Positions 36,666-45,169 of a stretch of 64,000 bases of DNA are shown here, piece by piece; position 1 is the first letter of the stretch, and every line of letters begins with the position of its first letter. Both the position numbers and the translations under genes were made by a program. Source of the stretch: Nocardia sp. NBC_00565 (GTDB lineage: Bacteria; Actinomycetota; Actinomycetes; Mycobacteriales; Mycobacteriaceae); contig NZ_CP107785.1 of NCBI RefSeq assembly GCF_036345915.1, forward strand, positions 3,906,001-3,970,000, in the 5' to 3' direction. The notes beneath the pieces were generated by a model. That model did no database searches. It saw only the letters and a program-made list of their open reading frames with translations, and had not been told where the DNA came from.

Positions 36666-38359
36666 GGCGTCATACCCTTTCCGGCCCATTCGGCCAGTTC
36701 CTCGCGCCCGATCTTGGCGTTGTGCCGGATATCGACCGGGAATCCTGGATGGGCGCCGAATACCTTGATGGGCCTGGTGATTTCGCGCTCGCGGGCGATG
36801 GACCATAGTTCCCGCTGCACGCGCGGGATCTCGGCGGCCGCGACGCCGGTGCGTAATTCGAAGCACAGCACCGGAACCTGCGCATCCGGCGCACCGACAC
36901 CGACGAGCGCGGTGCGGTACACATCGGGATGGGTGTTGAAGATCTGCTCGCATTGGACAGTGAACAGATCCCCGGCCGCGGTGCGGACCCGCTGAGCGGA
37001 GCGGCCGCAGAACCACAGTCGTCCGGATTCGTCCTGCCAGGCCAGATCTCCGACGCGGTGCCAGCGGCGTACGGTGCCGTCCGGCCGCGTCTCATCGATC
37101 TTGTTGCGAGCGTCGGCAGCGCGGTCGCGGTGGTAGGCGGTGCTGACTTGCGCTCCGGTGGAGACGATTTCGCCGATCTGGCCCTGCGGCAGCACCAGAT
37201 CGTCGTGCCAGGTGGTGATCTCGTCATCGGAGATGGTGATGATGCGAATCCGTGCCTCGTTTTCGGATACCGCACTCTCGGATTCCGGGATCGGGCGGCC
37301 GACGCAGGTGCCCGCGCCCTCGGCCGTATGCTTGCGGGTCTCCTCGAGTTCGGACCATTCGAGCGTGGTCAGCGGCAGCGCCTCGGTCGCGCCATAGGTG
37401 GTGAAGACATCCGCTGACTCACCGAGCGCGGCCCGAACACCCGCCAGCGCGTCGAGATTCGCGGGTGCACCCATGGAGATGACGCGGACCAAGCTCGGCA
37501 GTCTGGTGCCGGTCCGCGTCAGGTATTCGCCGAGCGGACCGAGCAGTGCGGGTGAGGCGGTGCCATCGGTGGCCTCGAAACTGGTGACGACATCGGCGAG
37601 CAATGCGGGATCGGCCTTCGACACCCGCACCGGATCGACCGGCCCGAGCACGACGTGCGCGCCCTGCAGCAGGTCGAAGATGCCGAACAGCGGTACCGAG
37701 GTCAGTGAAACGAAACCCGTTGGGCGACCGTGCAACTGCTCGATCACTCGCAGCGAGGCGGCGAATCCGGCCCTGGTGAATTCCACGCCCTTCGCCGGCC
37801 CGGTGCTGCCGGTGGTGAAGGCGATCATCAGCAGATCGTCGGGCGCGTGGGCGATTTCCGCGGCAGCGGCACCCGTCTGCCGGCGCATCGCGAGCAGTGT
37901 GTGCCCGCCCCAGAACGAACGCCCGGCGGTCACGTGCACCCGAACCGAGCGAAAGGTGCGCCGCGCCGCGAGCCGCACCAGATGTGCCACGGGGATGCCG
38001 ATGAAGGCCTCCGCGCCGACACTACGGAAGCAGTGCAGCATTCGGCGCACGCCCATGCCCGGGTCCACCACGACCGGCACCGCGCCGACCTCGAACAGCG
38101 CGAAGATCACCGCGAACAGATCGGGATCGGGCTTGACCATCACGATGGTCTTGACGCCCTTGGTGATCCCGATGCGCTCGAACGCCGCCGCATAGGAGCG
38201 CACCCGCGTGCCGAATTCGGCGAAGGTCAGCACCGCGAAGCCGAGATCCGCAGCACGCTCGGCGCGTTCGGGATGCGCGACCGTCGGGTAGCTGATCGCG
38301 GGCAGGTCGGCGCGCTCCTCGATCCGGCGATCCAGGAGTGCACTGAGGTCTCGGCTCAT
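36662..38359 (-). CDS. nltC: OleC/NltC-like beta-lactone synthetase
   Basis: A 565-residue member of the ANL (AMP-forming ligase) superfamily. It has the P-loop TTGSTGPAKG, the adenine/Tyr region TTYGATEALPLTT, LAWQDESGRLWFCGR, and a C-terminal domain ending in HNAKIGREELA with the late Lys. OleC enzymes activate a 2-alkyl-3-hydroxy acid with ATP and close it to a beta-lactone with loss of AMP. The pairing with OleA- and OleD-like genes distinguishes it from ordinary acyl-CoA ligases. No oleB-like hydrolase that would decarboxylate the lactone to an olefin is present in the window, so the lactone is the likely end product. The start ATG 38359 overlaps the preceding stop. Confidence 0.82.
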   Translation of the reverse strand: MSRDLSALLDRRIEERADLPAISYPTVAHPERAERAADLGFAVLTFAEFGTRVRSYAAAFERIGITKGVKTIVMVKPDPDLFAVIFALFEVGAVPVVVDPGMGVRRMLHCFRSVGAEAFIGIPVAHLVRLAARRTFRSVRVHVTAGRSFWGGHTLLAMRRQTGAAAAEIAHAPDDLLMIAFTTGSTGPAKGVEFTRAGFAASLRVIEQLHGRPTGFVSLTSVPLFGIFDLLQGAHVVLGPVDPVRVSKADPALLADVVTSFEATDGTASPALLGPLGEYLTRTGTRLPSLVRVISMGAPANLDALAGVRAALGESADVFTTYGATEALPLTTLEWSELEETRKHTAEGAGTCVGRPIPESESAVSENEARIRIITISDDEITTWHDDLVLPQGQIGEIVSTGAQVSTAYHRDRAADARNKIDETRPDGTVRRWHRVGDLAWQDESGRLWFCGRSAQRVRTAAGDLFTVQCEQIFNTHPDVYRTALVGVGAPDAQVPVLCFELRTGVAAAEIPRVQRELWSIAREREITRPIKVFGAHPGFPVDIRHNAKIGREELAEWAGKGMTP

Positions 38360-39264
38360 CCGGCACCACCGCCCGGAACCGTGTAGCCGACGCATCCGGC
38401 GATCGGACCGGATCCCGCCGCGACCAACAGCAATTCGTCACCGGGCCTCAGCTCACCGGTCTCCAGCAGTTGGTGGTAGCCGATAATGAGACCCGAACTG
38501 CCCGCGTCGAGGTCGCCGGTCGCGGCCTGATGCGCACGAGCGAAACCGAATTCGCCCGCCAAGCCGGCCGCGAAGCCGGGCACCGGGTTATTGGTGACCA
38601 GCACCCGCCGCGTCTCCGGCCGATCGGCCAGATACGAGCGCACCGCGGCGCAGGCAGCGCCGGCGACCAATTCGGCGTAGTCGTCGGCGACATCGACGGT
38701 GATCGAGCGTTGTCCATCATTGCCCATCGCCTTCAGATCGAGGTAACCGGCGACACCGGGGTGGGTGCCGACCACACGCGGCAGCGGCGCGGGGATGTGC
38801 ACGCGATCGAAGCCGGTGTCGGCATCGATGCCCTTGGTCACCAACAACGCCGCGCCGACCGCGGCGTAGCGGAAGTCGGACGGTGCGTTCTCGGCACCGC
38901 CGGGATGTGCGTCGCTGCCGACGATCAGCACCCGCTCGACTGTGCCGTTCTGCAGCAGCGCGCCCGCGGCCTGCAGCGCGTTGAGCACGCCGCAGGCCCC
39001 GTTGCGCAGATCGAGCGAGAAACCCGCCCGCGAGGATCCGGCCTGGTAATCCAGGTGCATCCCCAGTTCCTTCTGGATCAGGGCGGCGTTCGACGGCTCG
39101 ACGATATTGCTGTCGCAGTAGACGCCCACATTGATCAGCACGTCGACGTCATTCGGGTCGACGCCCGCCCCCGAGAGGCACTCCCCGGCCGCCCGGACTG
39201 CGTGATCGATCGAGCCGAGGGTGGGGTCGGCGCTGACGGCGGACCGCTGAATAATAAATGTCAT
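38356..39264 (-). CDS. nltB: KAS-III/OleA-like subunit with incomplete triad
   Basis: A 302-residue thiolase-fold protein. The nucleophile Cys91 is in LRNGACGVLNAL. The second half has VLVTNNPVPGFAAG where the catalytic His motif (xxHQ) should be, and GSSGLIIGYHQL where the Asn motif should be, so His and Asn of the Cys-His-Asn triad seem lost. At 302 residues it is shorter than its partner. In nocardiolactone and lipstatin clusters two KAS-III proteins form a heterodimer that joins two acyl chains; this protein would be the non-canonical subunit. It starts two bases after the stop of the partner gene. Confidence 0.75.
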   Translation of the reverse strand: MTFIIQRSAVSADPTLGSIDHAVRAAGECLSGAGVDPNDVDVLINVGVYCDSNIVEPSNAALIQKELGMHLDYQAGSSRAGFSLDLRNGACGVLNALQAAGALLQNGTVERVLIVGSDAHPGGAENAPSDFRYAAVGAALLVTKGIDADTGFDRVHIPAPLPRVVGTHPGVAGYLDLKAMGNDGQRSITVDVADDYAELVAGAACAAVRSYLADRPETRRVLVTNNPVPGFAAGLAGEFGFARAHQAATGDLDAGSSGLIIGYHQLLETGELRPGDELLLVAAGSGPIAGCVGYTVPGGGAG

Positions 39265-39265
39265 C

Positions 39266-40303
39266 TCATCCCACCAATGCACTGATAGTTGCCGACAAGA
39301 CACCGAAGACCATTCCAGACGCCGTCGGGACGAAACAGATCTTCGCCCGCTTCGGGATCTCGCCACGCGAAATGTAGTCGTGCAGCACCAGGAAATGCGT
39401 ACTTGCTCCGGTGTTGCCATATTTCTCGACGGTCGCCAGTCGTGGCGGCAGCTCGGCGCCGTGAATCTTGCTGCCGGACTCGGCGAGCTTCTCGGTGAAT
39501 CCGACGCCGAGCTGGTGGAATACGATGAAGTCGAACTTCTCCGCGGCGAATGTGGTGCCGCGTTTCGCGAGAATATCGCGGTGGAATTCGGCCCAGGTTT
39601 CGCGGCGCGGCGCGGCCTGCATGGTGAGATTGTCGGTCAACATGATCATGTTCTCGCTGGCGTCGCTCGGTTTGGCGATACACAACGGCGAGTACTCGGC
39701 ACAGGTCGTCAGGTCGACGTAGTGCAGCACGTCGTCCTCGTCGACCGCCGGATCCAGAATGACCGCGACCGCGGCGTCGGCGAGGGTCAGCGCGGCGAAC
39801 TGTGGATCGCGCACATCGATCGCCTCGGCGAGTGCGCCCTCGGTCACCGGTGAGATCACCTCGGGCGTGACCACCATGCCGTTGCGCACTACACCGGCGC
39901 GAATCATGTTGTCCAGCAGATAGATTCCGGTCATGGTGCCACCGCACGCGTTCGCCACGTCATAACCGGACGCGTTGACCGCGCCGATGCGCCGGGCGAT
40001 CTCCTGCGCGGCAGACGGTTCGAAGACCATGTGGAAACCGTCGTGCACCGTGGTTGCGCCGCAGATGATGATGTCGAGGTCGGCGGCGTCCAGGCCGGAC
40101 TTCGCCAGTGCGTCCCGCGCGGCGCGTGCGCCGAGAGTCAGGGTGTCCTCGACGGTGCGATCCACCAGATATCGGTGGCCGATGCCGGTAATTCGCTCGA
40201 CGTCGAACTCGCCGCCGCTCGTCATCCGACCGAGTACTTCGGAGGTGGTGTATTCGCCGGCCGGAAGGGCGGCTCCAAGGGCGCGTAATCGGGAAGAATT
40301 CAC
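39266..40303 (-). CDS. nltA: KAS-III/OleA-like acyl condensing enzyme
   Basis: A 345-residue beta-ketoacyl synthase III-type enzyme with full triad: Cys120 in VANACGGTMTG, His in IVFHQLGVG and Asn in KYGNTGAST. OleA-type members perform a non-decarboxylative Claisen condensation of two acyl-CoAs to a 2-alkyl-3-keto acid. First gene of the minus-strand operon nltA-nltB-nltC-nltD-P450-MMPL, so it commits two fatty-acyl chains to the pathway. The GTG at 40303 has AAAGGA seven bases upstream; the frame is open to 40525, but the extension looks non-coding. Which of the two KAS-III genes matches published nltA or nltB is assigned only by order. Confidence 0.78.
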   Translation of the reverse strand: MNSSRLRALGAALPAGEYTTSEVLGRMTSGGEFDVERITGIGHRYLVDRTVEDTLTLGARAARDALAKSGLDAADLDIIICGATTVHDGFHMVFEPSAAQEIARRIGAVNASGYDVANACGGTMTGIYLLDNMIRAGVVRNGMVVTPEVISPVTEGALAEAIDVRDPQFAALTLADAAVAVILDPAVDEDDVLHYVDLTTCAEYSPLCIAKPSDASENMIMLTDNLTMQAAPRRETWAEFHRDILAKRGTTFAAEKFDFIVFHQLGVGFTEKLAESGSKIHGAELPPRLATVEKYGNTGASTHFLVLHDYISRGEIPKRAKICFVPTASGMVFGVLSATISALVG

Positions 40304-40761
40304 CGTAGCGGTCCTTTCGACAGAGACGGGCAGCACAAACTTCCCGCTGGCACGACAATGGCCTCGGGCAGACGGTGCGGGAATGCCGTTCCACACAATT
40401 GGGGAACAGAAGATTTCGAAATCAACACTGATTTCGGTGATCGGATCCGGATTGCCCGACCCTCGGCAATCCGACCGACAACGCCGAGCATACGGCGCAC
40501 GAGAGAACGTGACCAGCCGGATCATGGCGGCTTGCTACTGGCGAGTCACATCGCTGCTGGAAAATCCGGATCTACCATGATCGCATTATGAAGAATGTCA
40601 CCGTCGATATCTGTGAACTATCACCACGCAACGGGTGCAGATCCGCCCAGAAGTAAGCTCCGCACGAACGACGAACCGATCCCGCCGACCGAAGGATCCG
40701 ACCTGCCCACCGCCGAACCCGCTGTGCCACACCGGCATCCGTGCCCCGCGTGGAACGCCCC
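40304..40761. other. divergent intergenic region of the beta-lactone operon
   Basis: About 460 bases separate nltA (minus) from the lycopene-cyclase-like gene (plus). No gene is supported. It contains an AT-richer stretch near 40575-40600 (CATGATCGCATTATGAAGAA) that may hold a promoter, and several GGATC/GATCC steps near 40440-40580. No regulator gene adjoins the operon. Confidence 0.5.
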
Positions 40762-41886
40762 ATGAGCGAGCGAGCCATCGACACAGCCGCCGACATCATC
40801 GTCTGCGGACTAGGTCCCGCCGGGCGCGCGCTCGCGCATCGCTGCCTGGCGCACGGAATGTCGGTCACCGCAATCGATCCGCTGCCGGACCGGCAGTGGT
40901 CGGCAACCTATGCGGGGTGGGCCGACGAGCTGCCGCGATGGCTGGATCCGGCGGCAGTGGCGGCCACCGTGGATCAGCCGACGGCCTGGGGGACTCGGCC
41001 GCATCGACTCGACCGGCCCTACGTCGTCTTCGATTCCCAGCGGCTGCGCGCCGCACTGGATCTCGACGGCGCGCGGGTACTGGCGGATCGCGTCGTCGAA
41101 CTTCGCCGCGAGACAGTGACTTTGGCTTCCGGAGCGGTGCTGAGGTCGGAGCGGGTGATCGATGCCCGTGGCGTCGCCCGCTCCCCCGAGCTGGCCGAAC
41201 AGACCGCGTACGGCGTGATCATCGGTCGTGGCGCGGATCTCGAACCGTTGTTCATGGACTGGCGCGCGGACAACGGCGCGTTGCCGACACAACCGCGCTC
41301 GTTCCTTTACGCGGTGCCGCTGGGCGGCGCATCGATGCTGTTGGAAGAGACCTGCCTGGCCGGGCGACCCGCCATCGACACCACGATATTGCGCGACCGA
41401 CTGCACCACCGATTGCGCTCCCGCGGTATCGAACTCACCGGCACCGAACCGATCGAACGGGTGCGTTTCCCGGTGCAGGGCGGCCGACCGGGGCGGCGCA
41501 CCTTCGGCGCGGCAGGCGCATTCACCCATCCCGCAACGGGTTACAGCGTTACCGCAGCACTCACCGCCGCCGATGCGGTCGCCCTCGGCTCGTCGGCCTG
41601 GCCCGCACAGGCCCGAGCGGTGCACGCGTTGCGGGCGGCCGGTCTGCGCGCCCTTCTCGCTCTACCGCCCGCCGACATTCCCGTCTTCTTCGATGCCTTC
41701 TTCACCATGCCGCCGGAGCGGCAGCGGGCGTATGTCTCGGGCCGGACCGACCTCGGCGGCACCGTCGCCGCCATGCGGACCCTCTTCACCGCGCTGCCGC
41801 CCGAACTCCGTCGGCGCGTCGCGACCGCGACACTCGGGATGCCGATTCGCTCGCGCATTCGAATGGGTTCGGCCATCATGGAGTGA
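40762..41886 (+). CDS. lycopene-cyclase-family flavoprotein
   Basis: A 374-residue protein with an N-terminal FAD Rossmann motif (IIVCGLGPAGRALAHRC), then IDPLPDRQWSATYAGW, typical of CrtY/CrtL lycopene cyclases. Later come MLLEETCLAG (the LEET motif) and FTHPATGYSVTAAL near the C-terminal FAD site. These enzymes cyclise the ends of lycopene using reduced FAD as a cofactor. No crtE/B/I genes are in the window, so it is an orphan here. Its stop overlaps the ku start by one base. The ATG at 40762 was chosen; GTG 40741 in frame is possible. Confidence 0.82.
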   Translation: MSERAIDTAADIIVCGLGPAGRALAHRCLAHGMSVTAIDPLPDRQWSATYAGWADELPRWLDPAAVAATVDQPTAWGTRPHRLDRPYVVFDSQRLRAALDLDGARVLADRVVELRRETVTLASGAVLRSERVIDARGVARSPELAEQTAYGVIIGRGADLEPLFMDWRADNGALPTQPRSFLYAVPLGGASMLLEETCLAGRPAIDTTILRDRLHHRLRSRGIELTGTEPIERVRFPVQGGRPGRRTFGAAGAFTHPATGYSVTAALTAADAVALGSSAWPAQARAVHALRAAGLRALLALPPADIPVFFDAFFTMPPERQRAYVSGRTDLGGTVAAMRTLFTALPPELRRRVATATLGMPIRSRIRMGSAIME

Positions 41887-42806
41887 TGGCACGAGCTATC
41901 TGGAAGGGCTCGATTGCGTTCGGGCTGGTAAACGTCCCTGTCAAGGTCTACACCGCCACCGAGGATCACGACATCCGGTTCCACCAGGTGCACGCCAAGG
42001 ATGGCGGGCGGATCAAGTACGACCGGGTGTGCACGGTCTGCGGCAAATCCGTGCAATACGCCGACATCGACAAGGCCTACGAATCCCCCGAGGGCGATAA
42101 GGTCATCCTGACCGACGAGGACTTCGCCAAACTGCCCGCCGCCGAGAAGCACGAGATTCCGGTGCTGCAGTTCGTGCCATCCGAGCAGATCGACCCGATC
42201 CTGTTCGAGAAGAGCTACTACCTCGAACCGGACTCGAATACCCCCAAGGCCTACGTACTGCTGGCGACCACGCTGGAGCGCATCGATCGGACCGCGCTCG
42301 TGCATTTCACGTTGCGCCAGAAGACCCGGCTCTCCGCGCTGCGGGTACGCGATGGCGTGCTGGTGCTGCAGACCCTGCTGTGGCCCGACGAGGTCCGCGC
42401 GGTCGACTTCGAATCCCTCGACGGCGTCGCCGAGCCGAAGCCGCAGGAGATCAAGATGGCCGAGACACTCGTCGAGACCATGTCCGACGATTTCGACCCC
42501 GACCAGTTCACCGACGAGTACCAGATCGAACTGAAGCGAGTGCTCGACGAGGCCATTGCCAGCGGCACCGGCAAACTCGTCAGCCAGCCCGAGGCGCCAC
42601 CCGCCGAAATGGACGCCGAGGTCGTGGATCTGGTCGCCGCCCTGCAGCGCAGTCTCGAAGCCAGCGGCCGCCGGGCCGCGAAGGCCGACGACGGCGCCGC
42701 GAAGAAGACGGCACCGGCGAAGAAGACCGCGAAGGCCGCGAAGAAGACCCCGGCCGAACCCGCCAAGAAAACCGCCAAGAAAACCGCCGCCCGCAAGGGC
42801 GCGTGA
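41886..42806 (+). CDS. ku: Ku, non-homologous end-joining DNA-end binder
   Basis: A 306-residue bacterial Ku homodimer subunit. The start MARAIWKGSIAFGLVNVPVK and the segments KYDRVCTVCGK and LVHFTLRQKTRLSALRVRDG are diagnostic. Residues 255-306 are a Lys/Ala tail (AKKTAPAKKTAKAAKKTPAE) of the kind that helps Ku bind and move along DNA. It works with LigD, whose gene is not in the window. The gene shares one base with the upstream cyclase gene (TGATG), so expression is probably coupled although the functions seem unrelated. Confidence 0.96.
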   Translation: MARAIWKGSIAFGLVNVPVKVYTATEDHDIRFHQVHAKDGGRIKYDRVCTVCGKSVQYADIDKAYESPEGDKVILTDEDFAKLPAAEKHEIPVLQFVPSEQIDPILFEKSYYLEPDSNTPKAYVLLATTLERIDRTALVHFTLRQKTRLSALRVRDGVLVLQTLLWPDEVRAVDFESLDGVAEPKPQEIKMAETLVETMSDDFDPDQFTDEYQIELKRVLDEAIASGTGKLVSQPEAPPAEMDAEVVDLVAALQRSLEASGRRAAKADDGAAKKTAPAKKTAKAAKKTPAEPAKKTAKKTAARKGA

Positions 42807-42840
42807 GGATAGCCCGCACACCGCTGGCAAACTGGGCGGC

Positions 42841-43191
42841 ATGGACCCCGCGATAGCGATCGTCCCGATGGGCCTCGGCCATTTACGCCAGGTGCTCGAT
42901 CTCGGATACGAGGTATTCGACACCACCCTCGAGCCTTACACCTCATGGTCGCTGACCTCGGTGGCCGAACATCTGGACAGCCCCGATAACGCATGCTGGG
43001 TCGCCCTCGACTCCGATCGGGTGGTCGGATTCGTGCTCGGCTCGATGGAGTTCGAACACCGCGGCGTCAGTGACGTTGTTCGTCCGGCCGAATCCGAAGG
43101 AGCCCGAACCGGATTCGGCCGACGAGGCGTTGCCCGCGGTGCCGCCGGGCGCCAAGCGGGCGCTCATCCGCCGCGGCCGACTGGCCGGTGA
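42841..43191 (+). pseudogene. truncated GNAT-like acetyltransferase
   Basis: Starts MDPAIAIVPMGLGHLRQVLD and continues through NACWVALDSDRVVGFVLGSM, the first half of a GNAT fold. After EFEHRGVS the reading turns into low-quality Arg/Gly-rich sequence and ends at 43191 without the acetyl-CoA loop (Q/RxxGxG/A). Domain-wise only about 75 residues remain. It is probably a deletion product, 34 bases after ku. Confidence 0.6.
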
Positions 43192-43210
43192 CGGGCGGGG
43201 CGCCCGCTAG
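43067..43210 (+). pseudogene. C-terminal scrap of another protein fused to the GNAT remnant
   Basis: In a different frame from the GNAT piece the sequence reads SVTLFVRPNPKEPEPDSADE and on to ALPAVPPGAKRALIRRGRLA, ending with TAG at 43210. Composition is that of a real basic/acidic cytoplasmic tail after a membrane segment. The donor protein is unknown. The junction with the GNAT fragment near 43060 marks a deletion. Confidence 0.45.
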
Positions 43211-43215
43211 CCGGA

Positions 43216-43596
43216 TCAGAACATGCCGTGCGGGATCCAATCGGCGTCGGGCACGGGTTGCACGACATCCCAGTGCTCGGTGATCACACCGTCGACCAGT
43301 CGCCAGATGTCCACCACCGCGCTACCGCGCGGATCGTCCTGCGCGATCATGTGGTAGTGCACGACGGCGTATTCGTCGTCGGCGATAACCCGTTTGATCT
43401 CCAGTCGGGCCGTGGCCACCGGTGAGTTCGCGGTGAATTCGATGAAGGCGTCGCGGCCCGACGGGTTGCCGGGGCTGTGCTCGATGAAGTTCTCGTGCAA
43501 CAGCTCGCGCAGCACCTCGATATTGCCCTTGGTGAACTCGGCGAGGCCGCGCAGTACGAGATCCTTGTTGCGGGATGCCAGTTTGTCGTTCGTCAT
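43216..43596 (-). CDS. SnoaL/NTF2-like protein
   Basis: A 126-residue protein of the NTF2-like fold: NKDLVLRGLAEFTKGNIEVL, LLHENFIEHSPGNPSGRDAF and VVDIWRLVDGVITEHWDVVQ. The His/Asp residues in the cavity-lining strands match predicted SnoaL-like enzymes, which act on polyketides or small metabolites or bind ligands without catalysis. Substrate unknown. It diverges from an XRE regulator across 86 bases with an ATTAC/GTAAT dyad, so its expression is likely controlled by that regulator. Confidence 0.8.
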   Translation of the reverse strand: MTNDKLASRNKDLVLRGLAEFTKGNIEVLRELLHENFIEHSPGNPSGRDAFIEFTANSPVATARLEIKRVIADDEYAVVHYHMIAQDDPRGSAVVDIWRLVDGVITEHWDVVQPVPDADWIPHGMF

Positions 43597-43631
43597 GGGG
43601 TAACCGTCGCAGCAGCGCGGTAAGCGTGTCG

Positions 43632-43648
43632 ATTACCTGCCATGTAAT
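43632..43648. promoter_or_regulatory. dyad between SnoaL-like and XRE genes
   Basis: ATTAC (43632-43636) and GTAAT (43644-43648) flank a 7-base spacer in the divergent promoter region. It is a candidate operator for the XRE regulator. Confidence 0.4.
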
Positions 43649-43682
43649 GGCGGCGCCGGTTCGGTGTCGCGATACTGGGCGA

Positions 43683-44474
43683 GTGGATAACGATCGTCGC
43701 GTCGGTGCGCTGTTGCGCGACTGGCGCCTGCGGCGCAAGCTCAGCCAGCTCGAACTGTCGGTGCAGTCCGGAATCTCCACGCGGCACGTGAGTTTCGTGG
43801 AGACCGGGCGAACCATCCCGAGCCCCGCGATGATCGAGCGGTTCGCCGAACATCTGGGCATACCGTTGCGCGAACGCAATCGGCTGCTGGTCGCGGCCGG
43901 GCACGCGCCGACGTACCAGCATCGGGCACTCGACGATCCGGACCTAACGCACGCGCGGACCGCGGTCCGGCGGGTACTCGACGCCCACAAACCCTTTCCC
44001 GCGCTGGCCATCGATCGGCAGTGGAATCTGTTGTTCGCCAATGCCGCGGCAGAGGTCTTCTTCGAGGACGTGTCCGCGGAGTTACTGGAGCCGCCGATCA
44101 ACATGATGCGAATTGGGCTGCACCCCAAGGGATTCGCTTCGCGGGTGCGCAATATCGAGCAGGTGCGCGGGTTCCTGCTCACCCGGCTCGCCCGGCAGGC
44201 CGCGGAGTCCGGCGATCCCGAATTGATTGCGCTGCACGAGGAATTGAGCGCATTCGGCCGTGCCGACGGACCGGTGCGGCTCGATCCGGCGGATATCGCG
44301 CTGCCGATTCACCTTCGGCACCGGGATGCCGAGCTGTCGCTGTTCAATACGATCATGCGGTTCGGCGCGGCCTTCGATGTCACACTCGACGAGATCGCCA
44401 TCGAGTCGTACTTTCCCGCCGACGCCGCCACGGCCGCCTACCTCACCGAACTGGTTCCCGTGGCCGGACCGTAA
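43683..44474 (+). CDS. XRE-family regulator with MmyB-like ligand domain
   Basis: A 263-residue regulator. The N-terminal helix-turn-helix is KLSQLELSVQSGISTRHVSF. The rest (AIDRQWNLLFANAAAEVFFE, NMMRIGLHPKGFASRVRNIE, VTLDEIAIESYFPAD) is the PAS-like domain of MmyB/MltR-type regulators, known to bind fatty acids or aromatic ligands in some members. It is divergent from the SnoaL-like gene. The GTG at 43683 is chosen; ATG at 43647 would add 12 residues and overlap the putative operator. Confidence 0.85.
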   Translation: MDNDRRVGALLRDWRLRRKLSQLELSVQSGISTRHVSFVETGRTIPSPAMIERFAEHLGIPLRERNRLLVAAGHAPTYQHRALDDPDLTHARTAVRRVLDAHKPFPALAIDRQWNLLFANAAAEVFFEDVSAELLEPPINMMRIGLHPKGFASRVRNIEQVRGFLLTRLARQAAESGDPELIALHEELSAFGRADGPVRLDPADIALPIHLRHRDAELSLFNTIMRFGAAFDVTLDEIAIESYFPADAATAAYLTELVPVAGP

Positions 44475-44494
44475 ACCGCTGGGACACAGTCGGT

Positions 44495-45115
44495 TCAGGC
44501 CTCGGCGGCCCGCGCCTTTCCCTCTTCGAAGAACTCGAGCAGGCTCGCGACCGTATTCACGTCGTCGCGCGGCCGCAGCGCGCCGAAGGACGCGTTCCAG
44601 AATTCACCGGTGCGCGGCGTCCATGGCCCGACATACGCATAGGGCCCTGGGTGAGTCGAATCTCCTGGTGATACACCGTAATTGACTTCGTTCAGCGCGC
44701 TGGACAGATCGAAATGCTCCGGCCACAGCACCGGAATGACCTCGCGCGCAGTGCGGCGTAGCGCCGAATCGCCGAGCGCGAACCAGTCCGCGATCAGCGC
44801 CGCGGCGTCGGCATCGACCACGAGCGGGTCGCCCGGTTCGGCGCCCGTGGTGTCGGCATAGACATTGGCCGGCGCCTGCGCTTCGAAGCCCGCGGCGGCC
44901 GCGACCTTCTCGAAGGTGCCCGTGAGCGGGGTCCGCCCCTCCGGCCACACCAGATCGGTGCCGACCACCGAGACCGGCCACTGCGCACCGCCGAACCCGC
45001 CGTGCGCGACCCGCAGTCGGATGGTCCCGAACCGCTGATACTGCGGGCCCGCGATCAACAACTCCCCCACCGCGTGCAGTGCGCGCCGGGTGTTCCGATA
45101 GGTGATCTCGTCCAC
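44495..45115 (-). CDS. conserved hypothetical protein
   Basis: A 206-residue soluble protein without a motif I recognise. It contains YRNTRRALHAVGELLIAGPQ, DPLVVDADAAALIADWFALG, EVIPVLWPEHFDLSSALNEV and GPYAYVGPWTPRTGEFWNAS, with conserved-looking Trp and Pro residues. Codon use and composition are normal for the region. It is convergent with the XRE gene by 20 bases. The start is uncertain: GTG 45115 or GTG 45145. Confidence 0.6.
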   Translation of the reverse strand: MDEITYRNTRRALHAVGELLIAGPQYQRFGTIRLRVAHGGFGGAQWPVSVVGTDLVWPEGRTPLTGTFEKVAAAAGFEAQAPANVYADTTGAEPGDPLVVDADAAALIADWFALGDSALRRTAREVIPVLWPEHFDLSSALNEVNYGVSPGDSTHPGPYAYVGPWTPRTGEFWNASFGALRPRDDVNTVASLLEFFEEGKARAAEA

Positions 45116-45169
45116 CCGGAAATCATCTCCGCTGCGGGCCGCCACCGCCAGCGAATCGCCCGATGGGGA

